From Fulvivirga sp. M361 (GTDB lineage: Bacteria > Bacteroidota > Bacteroidia > Cytophagales > Cyclobacteriaceae): a DNA stretch of 64,000 nucleotides. Position numbers and translations under genes: made by a program. Of this stretch, positions 35,666-44,982 are shown in pieces. The first letter of the stretch is position 1, and the number at the start of each line of letters is the position of its first letter. The DNA lies in NCBI RefSeq assembly GCF_007097395.1, contig NZ_VKDC01000029.1, forward strand, positions 1-64,000. The letters run 5' to 3'. Below the pieces are notes generated by a model. That model was not told the origin of the DNA. It worked only from the letters and a program-made list of their open reading frames with translations, and did no database searches.

Positions 35666-36115
35666 ATGAAAAACACTGTAATAGCACTTTTTTTTGCAGG
35701 CTGTATAGGCCTCATATCATGCCTGGATGATCCGGATTGCGTTCGTAGTACCACTGACTTTGTAAATCTTAAGTTTTATCAGTCAGAAGGAGGGGGGCAA
35801 GACACCGTAGATATTGAGCGGATAGTCGTTTTAGGCTCTGATAGTGTGTTGCTGGCCGATACTACTTTTTTTTCTACTGTATTCTTACCGGTAAATGTAT
35901 TGACCGATTCAGTAACGTTTGTCTTCCAAACAGAATTTGGAATAGATACACTTGCGCTTACCTATAACAGTAGCTCCAGGCTTATCTCCGAAGATTGTGG
36001 CGTAGAGGTATTATTCTCAAATCTCCGGGAGGGCCGTAACGACTTTGATTCACTTGTTGTTGTTAACAACACCTTAATAGAAGCCATAGATGAAGATATC
36101 CGGATTTTTCATTAG
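35666..36115 (+). CDS. DUF6452-like lipoprotein
   Basis: 149 residues. Lipobox ISCLDDPD near residue 19, then a small beta-rich domain with CVRSTTDFVNLKFY and a second Cys in SEDCGVEVLFSNL. This fits the Bacteroidota DUF6452 family, often beside a DUF6048 gene as here. Function is unknown. It overlaps the next gene by 26 nt. Confidence 0.75.
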   Translation: MKNTVIALFFAGCIGLISCLDDPDCVRSTTDFVNLKFYQSEGGGQDTVDIERIVVLGSDSVLLADTTFFSTVFLPVNVLTDSVTFVFQTEFGIDTLALTYNSSSRLISEDCGVEVLFSNLREGRNDFDSLVVVNNTLIEAIDEDIRIFH

Positions 36116-36809
36116 CCTGTTAGTACTGGCAGGAGCTACATGTGCTTTTTCACAAGATGCACCGGTTATTCATCCGGATTCTGTAAAGGGAAAATTCAAG
36201 CCTACCGGGGTCCGTTTAGGCACCGGGGTGATTAATATAATTCGGACCTCAGCTAATAGTAACCTGACTGAGCTCACCTTCATCGCTGATATTGACTTTT
36301 ACCGGTACTTTTGGAATGTGGAGTGGGGACTTTTTGAAAGGACAAGAGCTGGTGGCGCCAATTCTGTTTATTCGGTAGAAGGGAGTTACTTTCGTTTTGG
36401 CCCTGAAATAAATTTCCTCAAAAAAGACCCTGAAAAAAATGCTTTGTTTTTTGGCTTACGATATGCAAGAGCTTCATTTGATGACGAACTTACCTATACT
36501 TCTGCCAGTGGTTTTTTTGATAATGACCAGTTAGCTATATCTAATAGCGGCTTACAGGCCGATTGGTATGAGATGGTGACCGGGCTCAAAGTGAAAATCT
36601 GGAAAAACCTGTGGATGGGATATACCGCACGTTTTAAATTTGGTGTGGATACTTTTGAGCGTAATGAACTCATACCCCATGACATTCCTGGTTACGGAAG
36701 AGCAGACCAGCGTAGTGCCTGGGATTTCAATTACTGGATCATGTTCAGGATACCACTACGTAAGCAGCCGGGATCAGTGCTGGAAGCCATTAAGCCAGTG
36801 GATAAGTAA
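36090..36809 (+). CDS. DUF6048-like outer membrane protein
   Basis: 239 residues with a signal peptide (MKISGFFISLLVLAGATCAF). The mature part alternates aromatic and polar residues like a small beta-barrel (YFRFGPEINFL, ALFFGLRYARASF, NLWMGYTARFKFGVD). Pairing with a DUF6452 lipoprotein suggests the two act together at the outer membrane. Confidence 0.75.
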   Translation: MKISGFFISLLVLAGATCAFSQDAPVIHPDSVKGKFKPTGVRLGTGVINIIRTSANSNLTELTFIADIDFYRYFWNVEWGLFERTRAGGANSVYSVEGSYFRFGPEINFLKKDPEKNALFFGLRYARASFDDELTYTSASGFFDNDQLAISNSGLQADWYEMVTGLKVKIWKNLWMGYTARFKFGVDTFERNELIPHDIPGYGRADQRSAWDFNYWIMFRIPLRKQPGSVLEAIKPVDK

Positions 36810-37064
36810 GGATAGTGCGCAGAAATGCGCTTATCAATTACCCTGGATTGTCCTATGTTCCTTCAATAAGATTGTTATGTCGTGCTATGTGTAAGTGGAC
36901 GAACTTAACGTAATTATCAAGCCTTGAGAGCTGATTTTAATTGATTAATTACATAATTGGTTAAAAAAATTATGTTTTTACGGAAAAATACAATATTTCT
37001 TTCGATTTCTGATTACCTCATAGTGTATAATGTATTAATTCATAACACCCAAACCGAACACACT

Positions 37065-39368
37065 ATGCATTGTCTATTTTTTAAACGGTCTTTATGGATA
37101 CTTTTCCTGCTATTGAATTGTGTTTCACTGTTAGCTCAAAGTACCTATTATAGTAGAAATGGAGCAGCATTACCCAGAAATTGGAATGAGGCAGATAGTT
37201 GGACAACAAGCTCCGACGGATCCGGGCCGGCGGCAGGCATACCCGGCAGAAATGATAATGTTGTGATTCTGAATGGACATACTGTCCTTATCAACGCTAC
37301 CAATAACAATGGGTTTGCAGGCATTAGCCCCAATGGGTTGGGAAGGGCTAATGTGGGTACATTCAATGGTTCTGGTATAGCAGCTTTTTATCAGATCGGA
37401 AATATCACAGTTAATAGTGGAGGAGTTTTGTCCTCAGCAGTTCGATTGATGATAGGAGGCTCTACACTGGTATTGGGTACCTTGGCAACCACGACTGCCT
37501 ATGATGATATTATCAACATTGGACGATTAGAGATCAGCAGTGGGGCTACTTTTTCCTGCAATGACGACTTTGTTTTATCTGGAGATAGCGAGACGCTTTT
37601 ATTTAATACCACAACGTCTTCCGATGATATATATATAGATCATACGGATGCACAATTATGCGGAACGGGAACTGTGGCTATAACAGATGCTATCTGGTAT
37701 TTTAATGGAGCCTCATCTGACCAGCTATGTTCACAGATCACTATTACGGGGTGTGGTACCTGTCCTCAATCGGGAACTGGTATTAGCTCACTGCCTACAG
37801 ACCAAAAATTCATCTACCAGGGTTCTGCGTGGCGATACCTGGACGATGGTTCCAATCAGGGTACGGTATGGGTTGGAACATCATTCAATGATTTTGGTTG
37901 GTCCACGGGTCAGGCACAGTTGGGGTATGGAGATGGGGATGAGACCACTACGGTAAGCTTTGGCGCTAACACTAATAATAAGCATGAAACTACCTATTTC
38001 AGGAAGAGCTTTTATGTGGAGGATCCAAATGGCTATTCATCTGTGTTGCTTAGATTATTAAGAGACGATGGTGCTGTTGTCTATATAAATGGAACCGAGG
38101 TTGATCGTCAGAATATGCCTGCCGGGACGATAAGCTTTAACACCCTGGCGTCAACGGCTATTGGAGGGAGTCCGGAAGATCAATTTTTTGAAACCTCATT
38201 AAATCCAAGTATTCTATCTGCTGGAACTAATTATATAGCCGTAGAAGTTCACCAGGCTAATGTTACCAGCTCTGATCTGAGCTTTGACCTGGAACTTACG
38301 GGCGTTTTTGGTAATGCGCTGATAAACAAGGGAGATACATGGAATTATATGGACGATGGTTCCAATCAGGGTACGGCATGGACAGGTGTGTTATTTAATG
38401 ATGCCAGTTGGTCTACAGGAGTTGCGCAATTAGGATATGGAGATGGTGATGAGACTACAACAATAAGTTTTGGAGGTAATACTAACAACAAACATGAGAC
38501 AACCTACTTCAGAAAGTCCATCAATGTGATAGACCCATCCATCTATCAGTCCTTGACAGTGAATATTCTTAGAGATGATGGAGTGATTATTTACGTCAAT
38601 GGAAATGAAGTTTTAAGAAATAATATGCCTACCGGAACAATATCTTTTACCACATTGGCTTCAACGACCATTGAAGGCACAGATGAAGATAACTACCTTT
38701 CCTTCAATGTCAGCAGTGCAAACCTCATCGCAGGGACAAACGTCATTGCCGTAGAGGTTCACCAGGCAAACATAACAAGCTCTGACCTTAGCTTTGATAT
38801 GGAGCTGATAGGGGTGGAAAGCAATGTGCTTCCTGTTGAACTCATCCACTTTTCTGGATATCCCTTTGAGAACAAGGTGGAACTCGAATGGGCCACTGCT
38901 TCAGAGTTAAACAATGATTATTTTATTATTCAGCATTCTGATCGCGGAATTCATTTTACTGACAGAGGTATTGTAAAAGGGAATGGTACAGCTTATGAGC
39001 AGATCAACTATTCTTATATAGATCAACAGCCTAATGCAGCTGTAAACTATTACCGTTTGCGTCAAGTTGATTTTGACGGTCAGTTTTCTGACTCTGAGAT
39101 TATTAGGGTGCTGGTGAATAGCAATGGCTTTTACAAGATCTATCCAAATCCGGTTACTGACATCCTGCGGGTCGTTACCTCTTATGACCTTACCAAAGCG
39201 AATGTGGCATTATCTTTTATTGATGGGACCGACCAGGCACTTGAAAAAGAGGTTGATAGACAAACGTTGATGATCAGAACCGATCAGCTTGCGGAAGGCA
39301 TCTATTTTCTGGAGGTCCGACTGGAAGAAGTAGTGATCAGAGATAGGTTTTTAGTAGTGAAAAATTGA
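37065..39368 (+). CDS. T9SS-secreted protein with two tandem 170-residue repeats
   Basis: 767 residues from ATG 37065, which starts a signal peptide (FKRSLWILFLLLNCVSLLAQ); an upstream ATG at 36957+15 or GTG-type start would add 36 residues and spoil the signal. Two tandem domains begin DDGSNQGT at about residues 260 and 430 and share LGYGDGDETTTISFG-like, TNNKHETTYFRKS and VEVHQANxTSSDLSF blocks. A C-terminal sorting domain starts FYKIYPNPVTDILRV. It is probably secreted through the outer membrane by T9SS; the repeats look like carbohydrate-binding-type beta domains, an inference. Confidence 0.75.
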   Translation: MHCLFFKRSLWILFLLLNCVSLLAQSTYYSRNGAALPRNWNEADSWTTSSDGSGPAAGIPGRNDNVVILNGHTVLINATNNNGFAGISPNGLGRANVGTFNGSGIAAFYQIGNITVNSGGVLSSAVRLMIGGSTLVLGTLATTTAYDDIINIGRLEISSGATFSCNDDFVLSGDSETLLFNTTTSSDDIYIDHTDAQLCGTGTVAITDAIWYFNGASSDQLCSQITITGCGTCPQSGTGISSLPTDQKFIYQGSAWRYLDDGSNQGTVWVGTSFNDFGWSTGQAQLGYGDGDETTTVSFGANTNNKHETTYFRKSFYVEDPNGYSSVLLRLLRDDGAVVYINGTEVDRQNMPAGTISFNTLASTAIGGSPEDQFFETSLNPSILSAGTNYIAVEVHQANVTSSDLSFDLELTGVFGNALINKGDTWNYMDDGSNQGTAWTGVLFNDASWSTGVAQLGYGDGDETTTISFGGNTNNKHETTYFRKSINVIDPSIYQSLTVNILRDDGVIIYVNGNEVLRNNMPTGTISFTTLASTTIEGTDEDNYLSFNVSSANLIAGTNVIAVEVHQANITSSDLSFDMELIGVESNVLPVELIHFSGYPFENKVELEWATASELNNDYFIIQHSDRGIHFTDRGIVKGNGTAYEQINYSYIDQQPNAAVNYYRLRQVDFDGQFSDSEIIRVLVNSNGFYKIYPNPVTDILRVVTSYDLTKANVALSFIDGTDQALEKEVDRQTLMIRTDQLAEGIYFLEVRLEEVVIRDRFLVVKN

Positions 39369-39472
39369 AGGTAACTTGCTCTAACTGTGCGAATATTCAT
39401 GACACCTCTTTCAAGTTCTTTAAGAGAAGGCACTTAGTGAATGTTTAAGAATACGCCATAAGATTTTCTGTC

Positions 39473-40426
39473 TTACTTAAAAAAGGAATCAACGAATTCC
39501 ATTTTATTGAATACCTGAAGGTCATTCACCTGCTCTCCTACGCCTATATACTTTACAGGAATTTTAAATTCATCAGAGATGCCTATTACTACACCGCCTT
39601 TTGCCGTGCCATCCAGTTTGGTGATGGCCAACGATGTAACGTCTGTGGCTTTGGTAAATTCCCGTGCCTGAATGGCAGCATTTTGACCTGTACTTCCGTC
39701 CAGTACAAGCATTATCTCATGAGGAGCTTCTTCTATAAATTTTTGCATTACCCGTTTGATCTTCGATAACTCGTTCATCAAGTTGACTTTGGTGTGTAGA
39801 CGGCCAGCAGTATCAATGATCACTACGTCAGCATTGTTTTCCACTCCATATTTCACCGCATCAAAGGCGACGGCTGAGGGGTCTGTATTCATTCCTTTTG
39901 CTATGACGGGTACACCAACACGTTCTCCCCAAAGTTTGATCTGGTCTACAGCAGCAGCCCGGAAAGTGTCTGCTGCACCCAGCACAACGTTAAGACCATT
40001 TGCTTTTAACTGGGCAGAAAGTTTTCCGATGGTTGTAGTTTTCCCTACGCCGTTTACACCTACTACCATGAGTACATAGGGTTTTTTACCTTCTGGTATG
40101 GAGAATTCTGCTGCATTTCCAATATTATTTTCTTCCAGCAAACCGGCTATTTCTTCTCGTAGGATGATATTCAGTTCGTCAACGCCCAGATATTTATCTT
40201 TCGCTACCCGTTCCTCTATTCTCCCTATGATCTTGATGGTAGTATTTACCCCAACATCTGAGGTAATTAGCACCTCTTCCAGTTGGTCAAGTACTTCATC
40301 ATCTACTTTGGATTTACCTATTACAGCTTTACCTAGCTTTCCGAAAAAGCTCTGCTTTGTTTTTTCCAGCCCTTTGTCTAAGGACTCTTTTTTCTCTTTT
40401 GAGAACAATCCGCCGAGTAGCCCCAT
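39473..40426 (-). CDS. ftsY: Signal recognition particle receptor FtsY
   Basis: 317 residues. SRP GTPase NG domain: GVNGVGKTTTIGKL (G1), AADTFRAAAVDQ, DTAGRLHTK and TKLDGTAKGG. The acidic A domain of proteobacterial FtsY is almost absent, as usual in Bacteroidota. It directs ribosome-SRP complexes to the membrane. It lies downstream of the rpmB cluster but after a terminator, so it probably has its own promoter. Confidence 0.95.
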   Translation of the reverse strand: MGLLGGLFSKEKKESLDKGLEKTKQSFFGKLGKAVIGKSKVDDEVLDQLEEVLITSDVGVNTTIKIIGRIEERVAKDKYLGVDELNIILREEIAGLLEENNIGNAAEFSIPEGKKPYVLMVVGVNGVGKTTTIGKLSAQLKANGLNVVLGAADTFRAAAVDQIKLWGERVGVPVIAKGMNTDPSAVAFDAVKYGVENNADVVIIDTAGRLHTKVNLMNELSKIKRVMQKFIEEAPHEIMLVLDGSTGQNAAIQAREFTKATDVTSLAITKLDGTAKGGVVIGISDEFKIPVKYIGVGEQVNDLQVFNKMEFVDSFFK

Positions 40427-40570
40427 AATTTATTTGTTGGTATAGTCCGCAAATATCTGCGAAAATTTTAATTTTTCATGTAAAGTATAAACCACTTTAG
40501 CTACTTGTAATAATGTCGAATAATGCCAAAGGAGCTAATTATCTCACATACTAAAAGCTAAATTATGGCT

Positions 40571-40604
40571 AAAACAAAAAATCCCATTCGTACAACGAAT
40601 GGGA
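40571..40604 (-). terminator. Rho-independent terminator after DUF4295
   Basis: On the minus strand, TCCCATTCG, TTGTA, CGAATGGGA (a perfect 9-bp stem) followed by TTTTTTTGTTTT. It closes the rpmB-rpmG-DUF4295 transcript. Confidence 0.85.
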
Positions 40605-40632
40605 CTACACTTTATGCATTGCAAGTTGACCC

Positions 40633-40785
40633 TTAACTTTTGGCCAACGCTTCTTTAACTTGATCCAGGGGCACCATTTCTTCTCTGAAGGTGTAAGCTC
40701 CGGTTTTTTCGGACTTGACCGCCTTGATCACTTTAGCGAAATTTTTTCCTCCCTTTTGAAGGGTAGCTACTACTTTCTTAGCCAT
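40633..40785 (-). CDS. DUF4295 small ribosome-associated protein
   Basis: 50 residues (MAKKVVATLQKGGKNFAKVI start, ending EALAKS). DUF4295 proteins are very short basic proteins found after rpmG in Bacteroidota. It starts 2 bp after the rpmG stop. A ribosomal or translation-linked role is likely from context. Confidence 0.88.
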   Translation of the reverse strand: MAKKVVATLQKGGKNFAKVIKAVKSEKTGAYTFREEMVPLDQVKEALAKS

Positions 40786-40787
40786 AG

Positions 40788-40970
40788 TTATTTAATTTCT
40801 TTATGAACAGTATATTTCTTCAAAATCGGATTGTACTTTTTCATTTCCAGGCGGTCAGGAGTGTTCTTCCTGTTTTTAGTACTTATATATCTTGAAGTAC
40901 CCGGCATGCCACTTTCTTTATGCTCAGTACATTCCAGTATAACCTGTACTCTGTTTCCTTTCTTTGCCAT
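40788..40970 (-). CDS. rpmG: Ribosomal protein L33
   Basis: 60 residues: [38 protein letters not shown]. Only one Cys remains, so this is the zinc-free form. It lies between rpmB (20-bp gap) and DUF4295. Confidence 0.95.
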   Translation of the reverse strand: MAKKGNRVQVILECTEHKESGMPGTSRYISTKNRKNTPDRLEMKKYNPILKKYTVHKEIK

Positions 40971-40990
40971 GATTGAATATAATTAATGCG

Positions 40991-41230
40991 TTATACTAAG
41001 ATATTTCCACTTGCTTTGGCCTTTTTCAAAACAGCGCTAATCCCGTTTTTATTGATGGTACGAATAGCAGAAGTAGACACTTTTAATGTGATCCATTTAT
41101 CTTCTTCAGGAATATAAAACCTCTTCTTTTGAAGATTAGGATAAAATCTCCTTTTGGTTTTGTTGTTTGCATGAGAAACATTATTTCCTACCCTCGCTCT
41201 CTTTCCGGTGATTTGGCAAACTCTTGACAT
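40991..41230 (-). CDS. rpmB: Ribosomal protein L28
   Basis: 79 residues with the hallmark [20 protein letters not shown] start and [17 protein letters not shown]. First gene of the rpmB-rpmG-DUF4295 operon. Confidence 0.96.
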   Translation of the reverse strand: MSRVCQITGKRARVGNNVSHANNKTKRRFYPNLQKKRFYIPEEDKWITLKVSTSAIRTINKNGISAVLKKAKASGNILV

Positions 41231-41367
41231 TTCTATATATAATTAATGCGTCTTTTCTTTTTTGGGTCTGCAAATATCGTTAAAAGTGTTTTAATATTCA
41301 AAGGGCTTAATGAAATAATTGAAAACCTGTCCTCTCAAATGGCTTGGAACCAGGTTAACGAAGAGTG

Positions 41368-41425
41368 GGCAGTAAGCAAAAGGCAGTAGGCAAAATAGAT
41401 TGCCGACTGATTACTACTTACTGCC
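41368..41425. repeat. Dispersed GGCAGTAAG/GGCAGTAGG inverted repeat
   Basis: GGCAGTAAG (41368-41376) pairs with CTTACTGCC (41417-41425), with GGCAGTAGGCAAAA between. A related unit is at 55804-55843. It is non-coding and lies between rpmB and the acyltransferase. Confidence 0.6.
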
Positions 41426-41494
41426 GACTTTATTATCGGTTAACCGTTATCTTCACTGACGATTGAAAGATAAAGACAATGCCGACCTCGAGTT

Positions 41495-42418
41495 TCATGC
41501 TTGTGTTTCTGACGGAGGTCTGGTCTTCCAACGTCTATGCATCCATACCCACTGCGACGGGTCTTCTCTTATGATTTCTTCTGTAACGGTAGTAAGTCGT
41601 TGTGTATTAACAACAAGGTCACGATCCATATCGCCAGTAGTTTGCAATTCTACTTCTGGTAAAAAGCGGATCTTTTGTTTGTAGTCAGCCTGTAGAGAGA
41701 CATACATAGGTACCACTGCCGCTCCGGTTTTAAGCGCCATCAGGGTGCCTCCTATGGGGGTGGAAGCTTTTCTTCCCATAAAGTCTACAAATTCACTTTT
41801 TACTTTTGTGTCCTGGTCGATCAATATAATTAAGACACCCCCGGATTTTAGCCCTTTGATTACTTTTACGGTCTCCTTACCTCTTTCAATGGCAATGCCG
41901 CCCCTGGAGGTTCGGTTTTCCACTAACAGCTTATTCAATCGCTTGTCTTTTAACGCTGTTCCTATGACCAGTGGTTGATATCCTTTAAGCCCAAGGTATG
42001 TAGCCGTAAATTCAAAAGCGCCATAATGTGCTGTTAATGCAATGACTCCCTTACCCCTGGCGTAGGCCTTGTCCAGGTGCTCCTGACCTTCTATGACAGT
42101 GAACTTTTCTAACGAAGTGTAGTCTTTTACTGATAAACCTCGAATAATATCACTGGCATTTTTTCCGATCATTTCAAATACCTTTTTTCCCAGGTTATGA
42201 ATTTCATCTTTGCTCATCTCACTCCCATATACAGAAGCCAGGTTATCAGTAGTTATTTGTGATGGTTTTTTCATCAGGCGAAAGGCAAGCCGGCCGAGTC
42301 GGCCCGAGAATTTCATTACCCATGTACGAGGAAAAAAATTAGCCAGCGCGATAAGTGTTTTAACAAACGCAAAGATCAAGCTGTATTTGATACGTTTTTT
42401 AAGACTTCTTTTTGCCAT
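41495..42418 (-). CDS. Lysophospholipid / lipid A-type acyltransferase
   Basis: 307 residues. An N-terminal membrane segment (about 14-32) is followed by the HX4E motif in LTAHYGAFEF and a VLIILIDQDTK block, as in LpxL/HtrB acyltransferases that finish lipid A. It would act at the inner membrane. Which acyl position it modifies cannot be read. Confidence 0.85.
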   Translation of the reverse strand: MAKRSLKKRIKYSLIFAFVKTLIALANFFPRTWVMKFSGRLGRLAFRLMKKPSQITTDNLASVYGSEMSKDEIHNLGKKVFEMIGKNASDIIRGLSVKDYTSLEKFTVIEGQEHLDKAYARGKGVIALTAHYGAFEFTATYLGLKGYQPLVIGTALKDKRLNKLLVENRTSRGGIAIERGKETVKVIKGLKSGGVLIILIDQDTKVKSEFVDFMGRKASTPIGGTLMALKTGAAVVPMYVSLQADYKQKIRFLPEVELQTTGDMDRDLVVNTQRLTTVTEEIIREDPSQWVWMHRRWKTRPPSETQA

Positions 42419-42730
42419 TTTTAAACTATTGGAGATGTCATTAACGGATGATTAAGCTGGCTGTTATGTCAGGCAGGGTTGAGAAAGTGATGTGGCAATC
42501 ATTTGAGTTCATCCGGTAAATTCTTATTTCCATTCCTGTTTTTCGCCAAAAATACATGACCGCACATTCATTTCAACCATAAATGGATAAGAATGGTCAA
42601 TGCAAAGACTCCTGATGCTCAACTCAAAGGCAAGCAATAAATCGTTAAGTATTAATGATCGACGTCATCAAAATGGGCTATTTTGGTTACTTTTGTCGTT
42701 TACAATATTTCATTTAAATAAACAAAGACA
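42419..42730. other. Divergent intergenic region before rocD
   Basis: 312 bp without a gene. It holds the rocD -7 box at 42688-42695; nothing else was recognised. Confidence 0.4.
42688..42695 (+). promoter_or_regulatory. -7 box TACTTTTG upstream of rocD
   Basis: Fits TAnnTTTG and lies 35 nt before the start codon. Confidence 0.4.
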
Positions 42731-44011
42731 ATGGTAGAGTTACGTACATCCGGCCAGGAGGCTATCGACTTGGAGAATAAACATGGTGCACATAATTATC
42801 ATCCATTGCCTGTAGTACTTGCCAAAGGGGAAGGTGTGTACGTTTGGGATGTGGAAGGTAAGCGATATTATGATTTCCTTTCTGCTTATAGCGCTGTTAA
42901 TCAAGGTCACTGTCATCCAAAGATCATCAAAGCATTAAAAGATCAGGCAGATAAACTGACACTTACCTCCAGGGCATTTTACAATGATGTGCTGGGCAAT
43001 TATGAAAAATATATCACTCAATACTTTGGTTTTGATAAGGTATTACCAATGAATACCGGCGCTGAAGCTGTGGAAACAGCATTGAAAATATGCAGGAAGT
43101 GGGGCTATGAGCGTAAAGGAGTACCCGAAAACAAAGGGATTATCATTGTATTTGATCAAAATTTTCATGGAAGAACTACTACCATCATATCATTTTCCAG
43201 CGACGCTGTTGCCAAAAAGAACTTTGGCCCTTTTACACATGGTTTTACAAAAGTAACTTACAATGACCTTCAGGCGCTGGAGGAAGCACTACAACAGGAA
43301 AATGTGGTAGGTGTTTTGGTAGAGCCTATACAAGGAGAAGCGGGAGTAAACGTACCTAACAAAGATTTTATTCCTGAAGTAGCATCACTCTGCAAGAAAT
43401 ACAACGCACTGTTTATGGCTGACGAAATCCAGACCGGCATAGCCCGTACCGGAAGTATGTTGGCGATTTGCGGGGACTGCAACTGTACCACCACATGTGA
43501 GCGAAAAGAGTCTTATACAAGACCAGACGTACTCATCCTGGGTAAAGCACTCTCCGGAGGGGTCTATCCGGTATCTGCCGTGTTGGCAGATGACACTGTT
43601 ATGGAAGTAATTACACCCGGAACACATGGGTCGACCTTCGGTGGTAATCCCATCGCCGGAGCAGTGGCTATTGAGGCATTGAAGGTGGTGTCTGATGAAG
43701 AATTGATGGTCAATGCCAGGAAACTGGGACAGTTATTTCGTGAGCGAATGAATAAGTTCATAGAAACTACTGAGTTAATTACCCTTGTACGAGGGAAGGG
43801 ATTACTTAACGCCATTGTTATTAACGACCACCCGGACAGTTCTACTGCCTGGGATATCTGTGTCTCCCTGAAAGAGAACGGTTTATTGGCTAAACCTACA
43901 CATGGTAACATCATTCGTTTCGCCCCCCCGCTGGTTATGACGGAAGAGCAGCTTCATGAATGTTGTGATATTATTGAAAGAACTATAGCGGATTTCGAAA
44001 AAAGGTCTTAA
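42731..44011 (+). CDS. rocD: Ornithine--oxo-acid transaminase
   Basis: 426 residues, class-III PLP aminotransferase. The pattern NTGAEAVETALKICRKWGYE, LVEPIQGEAGVNVP, ADEIQTGIARTG and the PLP lysine in ILGKALSGG are visible. An insert with CNCTTTCERKESYTRPD lies just before the lysine. It converts ornithine to glutamate semialdehyde in arginine and proline metabolism. Confidence 0.92.
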   Translation: MVELRTSGQEAIDLENKHGAHNYHPLPVVLAKGEGVYVWDVEGKRYYDFLSAYSAVNQGHCHPKIIKALKDQADKLTLTSRAFYNDVLGNYEKYITQYFGFDKVLPMNTGAEAVETALKICRKWGYERKGVPENKGIIIVFDQNFHGRTTTIISFSSDAVAKKNFGPFTHGFTKVTYNDLQALEEALQQENVVGVLVEPIQGEAGVNVPNKDFIPEVASLCKKYNALFMADEIQTGIARTGSMLAICGDCNCTTTCERKESYTRPDVLILGKALSGGVYPVSAVLADDTVMEVITPGTHGSTFGGNPIAGAVAIEALKVVSDEELMVNARKLGQLFRERMNKFIETTELITLVRGKGLLNAIVINDHPDSSTAWDICVSLKENGLLAKPTHGNIIRFAPPLVMTEEQLHECCDIIERTIADFEKRS

Positions 44012-44038
44012 ATTCAATGCCAGTCTGTGTTGGTATTT

Positions 44039-44383
44039 ATGGAACAAACAGCAATAAATGAAAAGCAGTGGGCGCTTATCGCTCATCTTGGTAGCCTGGC
44101 AGGGTACATTATACCTTTTGGTAATATAATTGTGCCGCTGGTAGTTTATGTGTCAAAGAAAGATGAATCAGAATTTGTCAGGGAGCACGCTCGTGAATCC
44201 CTGAATTTTCAGATTACTTTTACCATTTTAATGGTTTTTGCGGTGATCACTATCATTTTAATGGTAGGTATTCTGTTTTTAATTATACTCCCAATCATTA
44301 ATTTGATATTTGTAGTATTGGCCGCTATGGCCATTGAAAAAGGAGATTTCTACAAATATCCACTCGCCGTAAAGTTCATTTGA
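44039..44383 (+). CDS. DUF4870-like membrane protein
   Basis: 114 residues from ATG 44039 (a TTG at 44027 adds four). Three hydrophobic segments, the first amphipathic (IAHLGSLAGYIIPFGNIIVP), then VREHARESLNFQITF and two helices. This matches the small DUF4870 membrane family. No known activity. Confidence 0.8.
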   Translation: MEQTAINEKQWALIAHLGSLAGYIIPFGNIIVPLVVYVSKKDESEFVREHARESLNFQITFTILMVFAVITIILMVGILFLIILPIINLIFVVLAAMAIEKGDFYKYPLAVKFI

Positions 44384-44400
44384 TATCAGTGTCCTAATAC

Positions 44401-44949
44401 ATGGAATATACGTATAGGTTATCTGCGGACAGTGAGCCCAGGCGTATGGTGCTGAAAGAAAATGCTTTAGATTTTCATCTTGATGATTATAAGTTAACCA
44501 TTCCCTACGCCAAAGTAGTTGGAGTATGGCTAAGCAGTCCCGATGGGTTACTGTTTTCAGAGAATTATTCATGTACGCTTAACATCGAAGACGGTAAGCC
44601 CATATTTATTACCATGAAAAATTTTGACGGACATGGACAACTGATGACACAGGATAATCACTATAGTTCCTTTATTCGGGTGCTACATTTACATTTGAGA
44701 GAAAAAAGTAAGGCCCGCTATTACTTCGGTGTTAAGCCTCTTAACTATTTTACGAAGCTTCTGACTTTCACCGGTGTCATTGTATCATGCCTTATTTTAT
44801 ATTTCTTTTTTAACTTGAATGAGATAATAACTATCTTTCTTACTGTCATTGCCTTCTTTTTCCTGCTGGTGACGCTAAGGTTTGGTATCCGCCGGTTTCC
44901 AAAGATCTATGATCCTGATGAGATTCCCTTGAATTTATTACCGGGGTAG
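44401..44949 (+). CDS. Hypothetical membrane protein
   Basis: 182 residues. The N-terminal 110 residues are soluble and PH-like in feel (strands KLTIPYAKVVGVWL and CTLNIEDGKPIFITM); two helices follow at about 115-135 and 138-158, then a short cytoplasmic tail. It is co-oriented with DUF4870 (17-bp gap). Function unknown. Confidence 0.55.
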   Translation: MEYTYRLSADSEPRRMVLKENALDFHLDDYKLTIPYAKVVGVWLSSPDGLLFSENYSCTLNIEDGKPIFITMKNFDGHGQLMTQDNHYSSFIRVLHLHLREKSKARYYFGVKPLNYFTKLLTFTGVIVSCLILYFFFNLNEIITIFLTVIAFFFLLVTLRFGIRRFPKIYDPDEIPLNLLPG

Positions 44950-44961
44950 TTAGCACACTCT

Positions 44962-44969
44962 TATCTTTG
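44962..44969 (+). promoter_or_regulatory. -7 box TATCTTTG upstream of hemB
   Basis: Exact TAnnTTTG match 13 nt before the hemB start codon. Confidence 0.5.
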
Positions 44970-44982
44970 AGTAAAAAACTGC

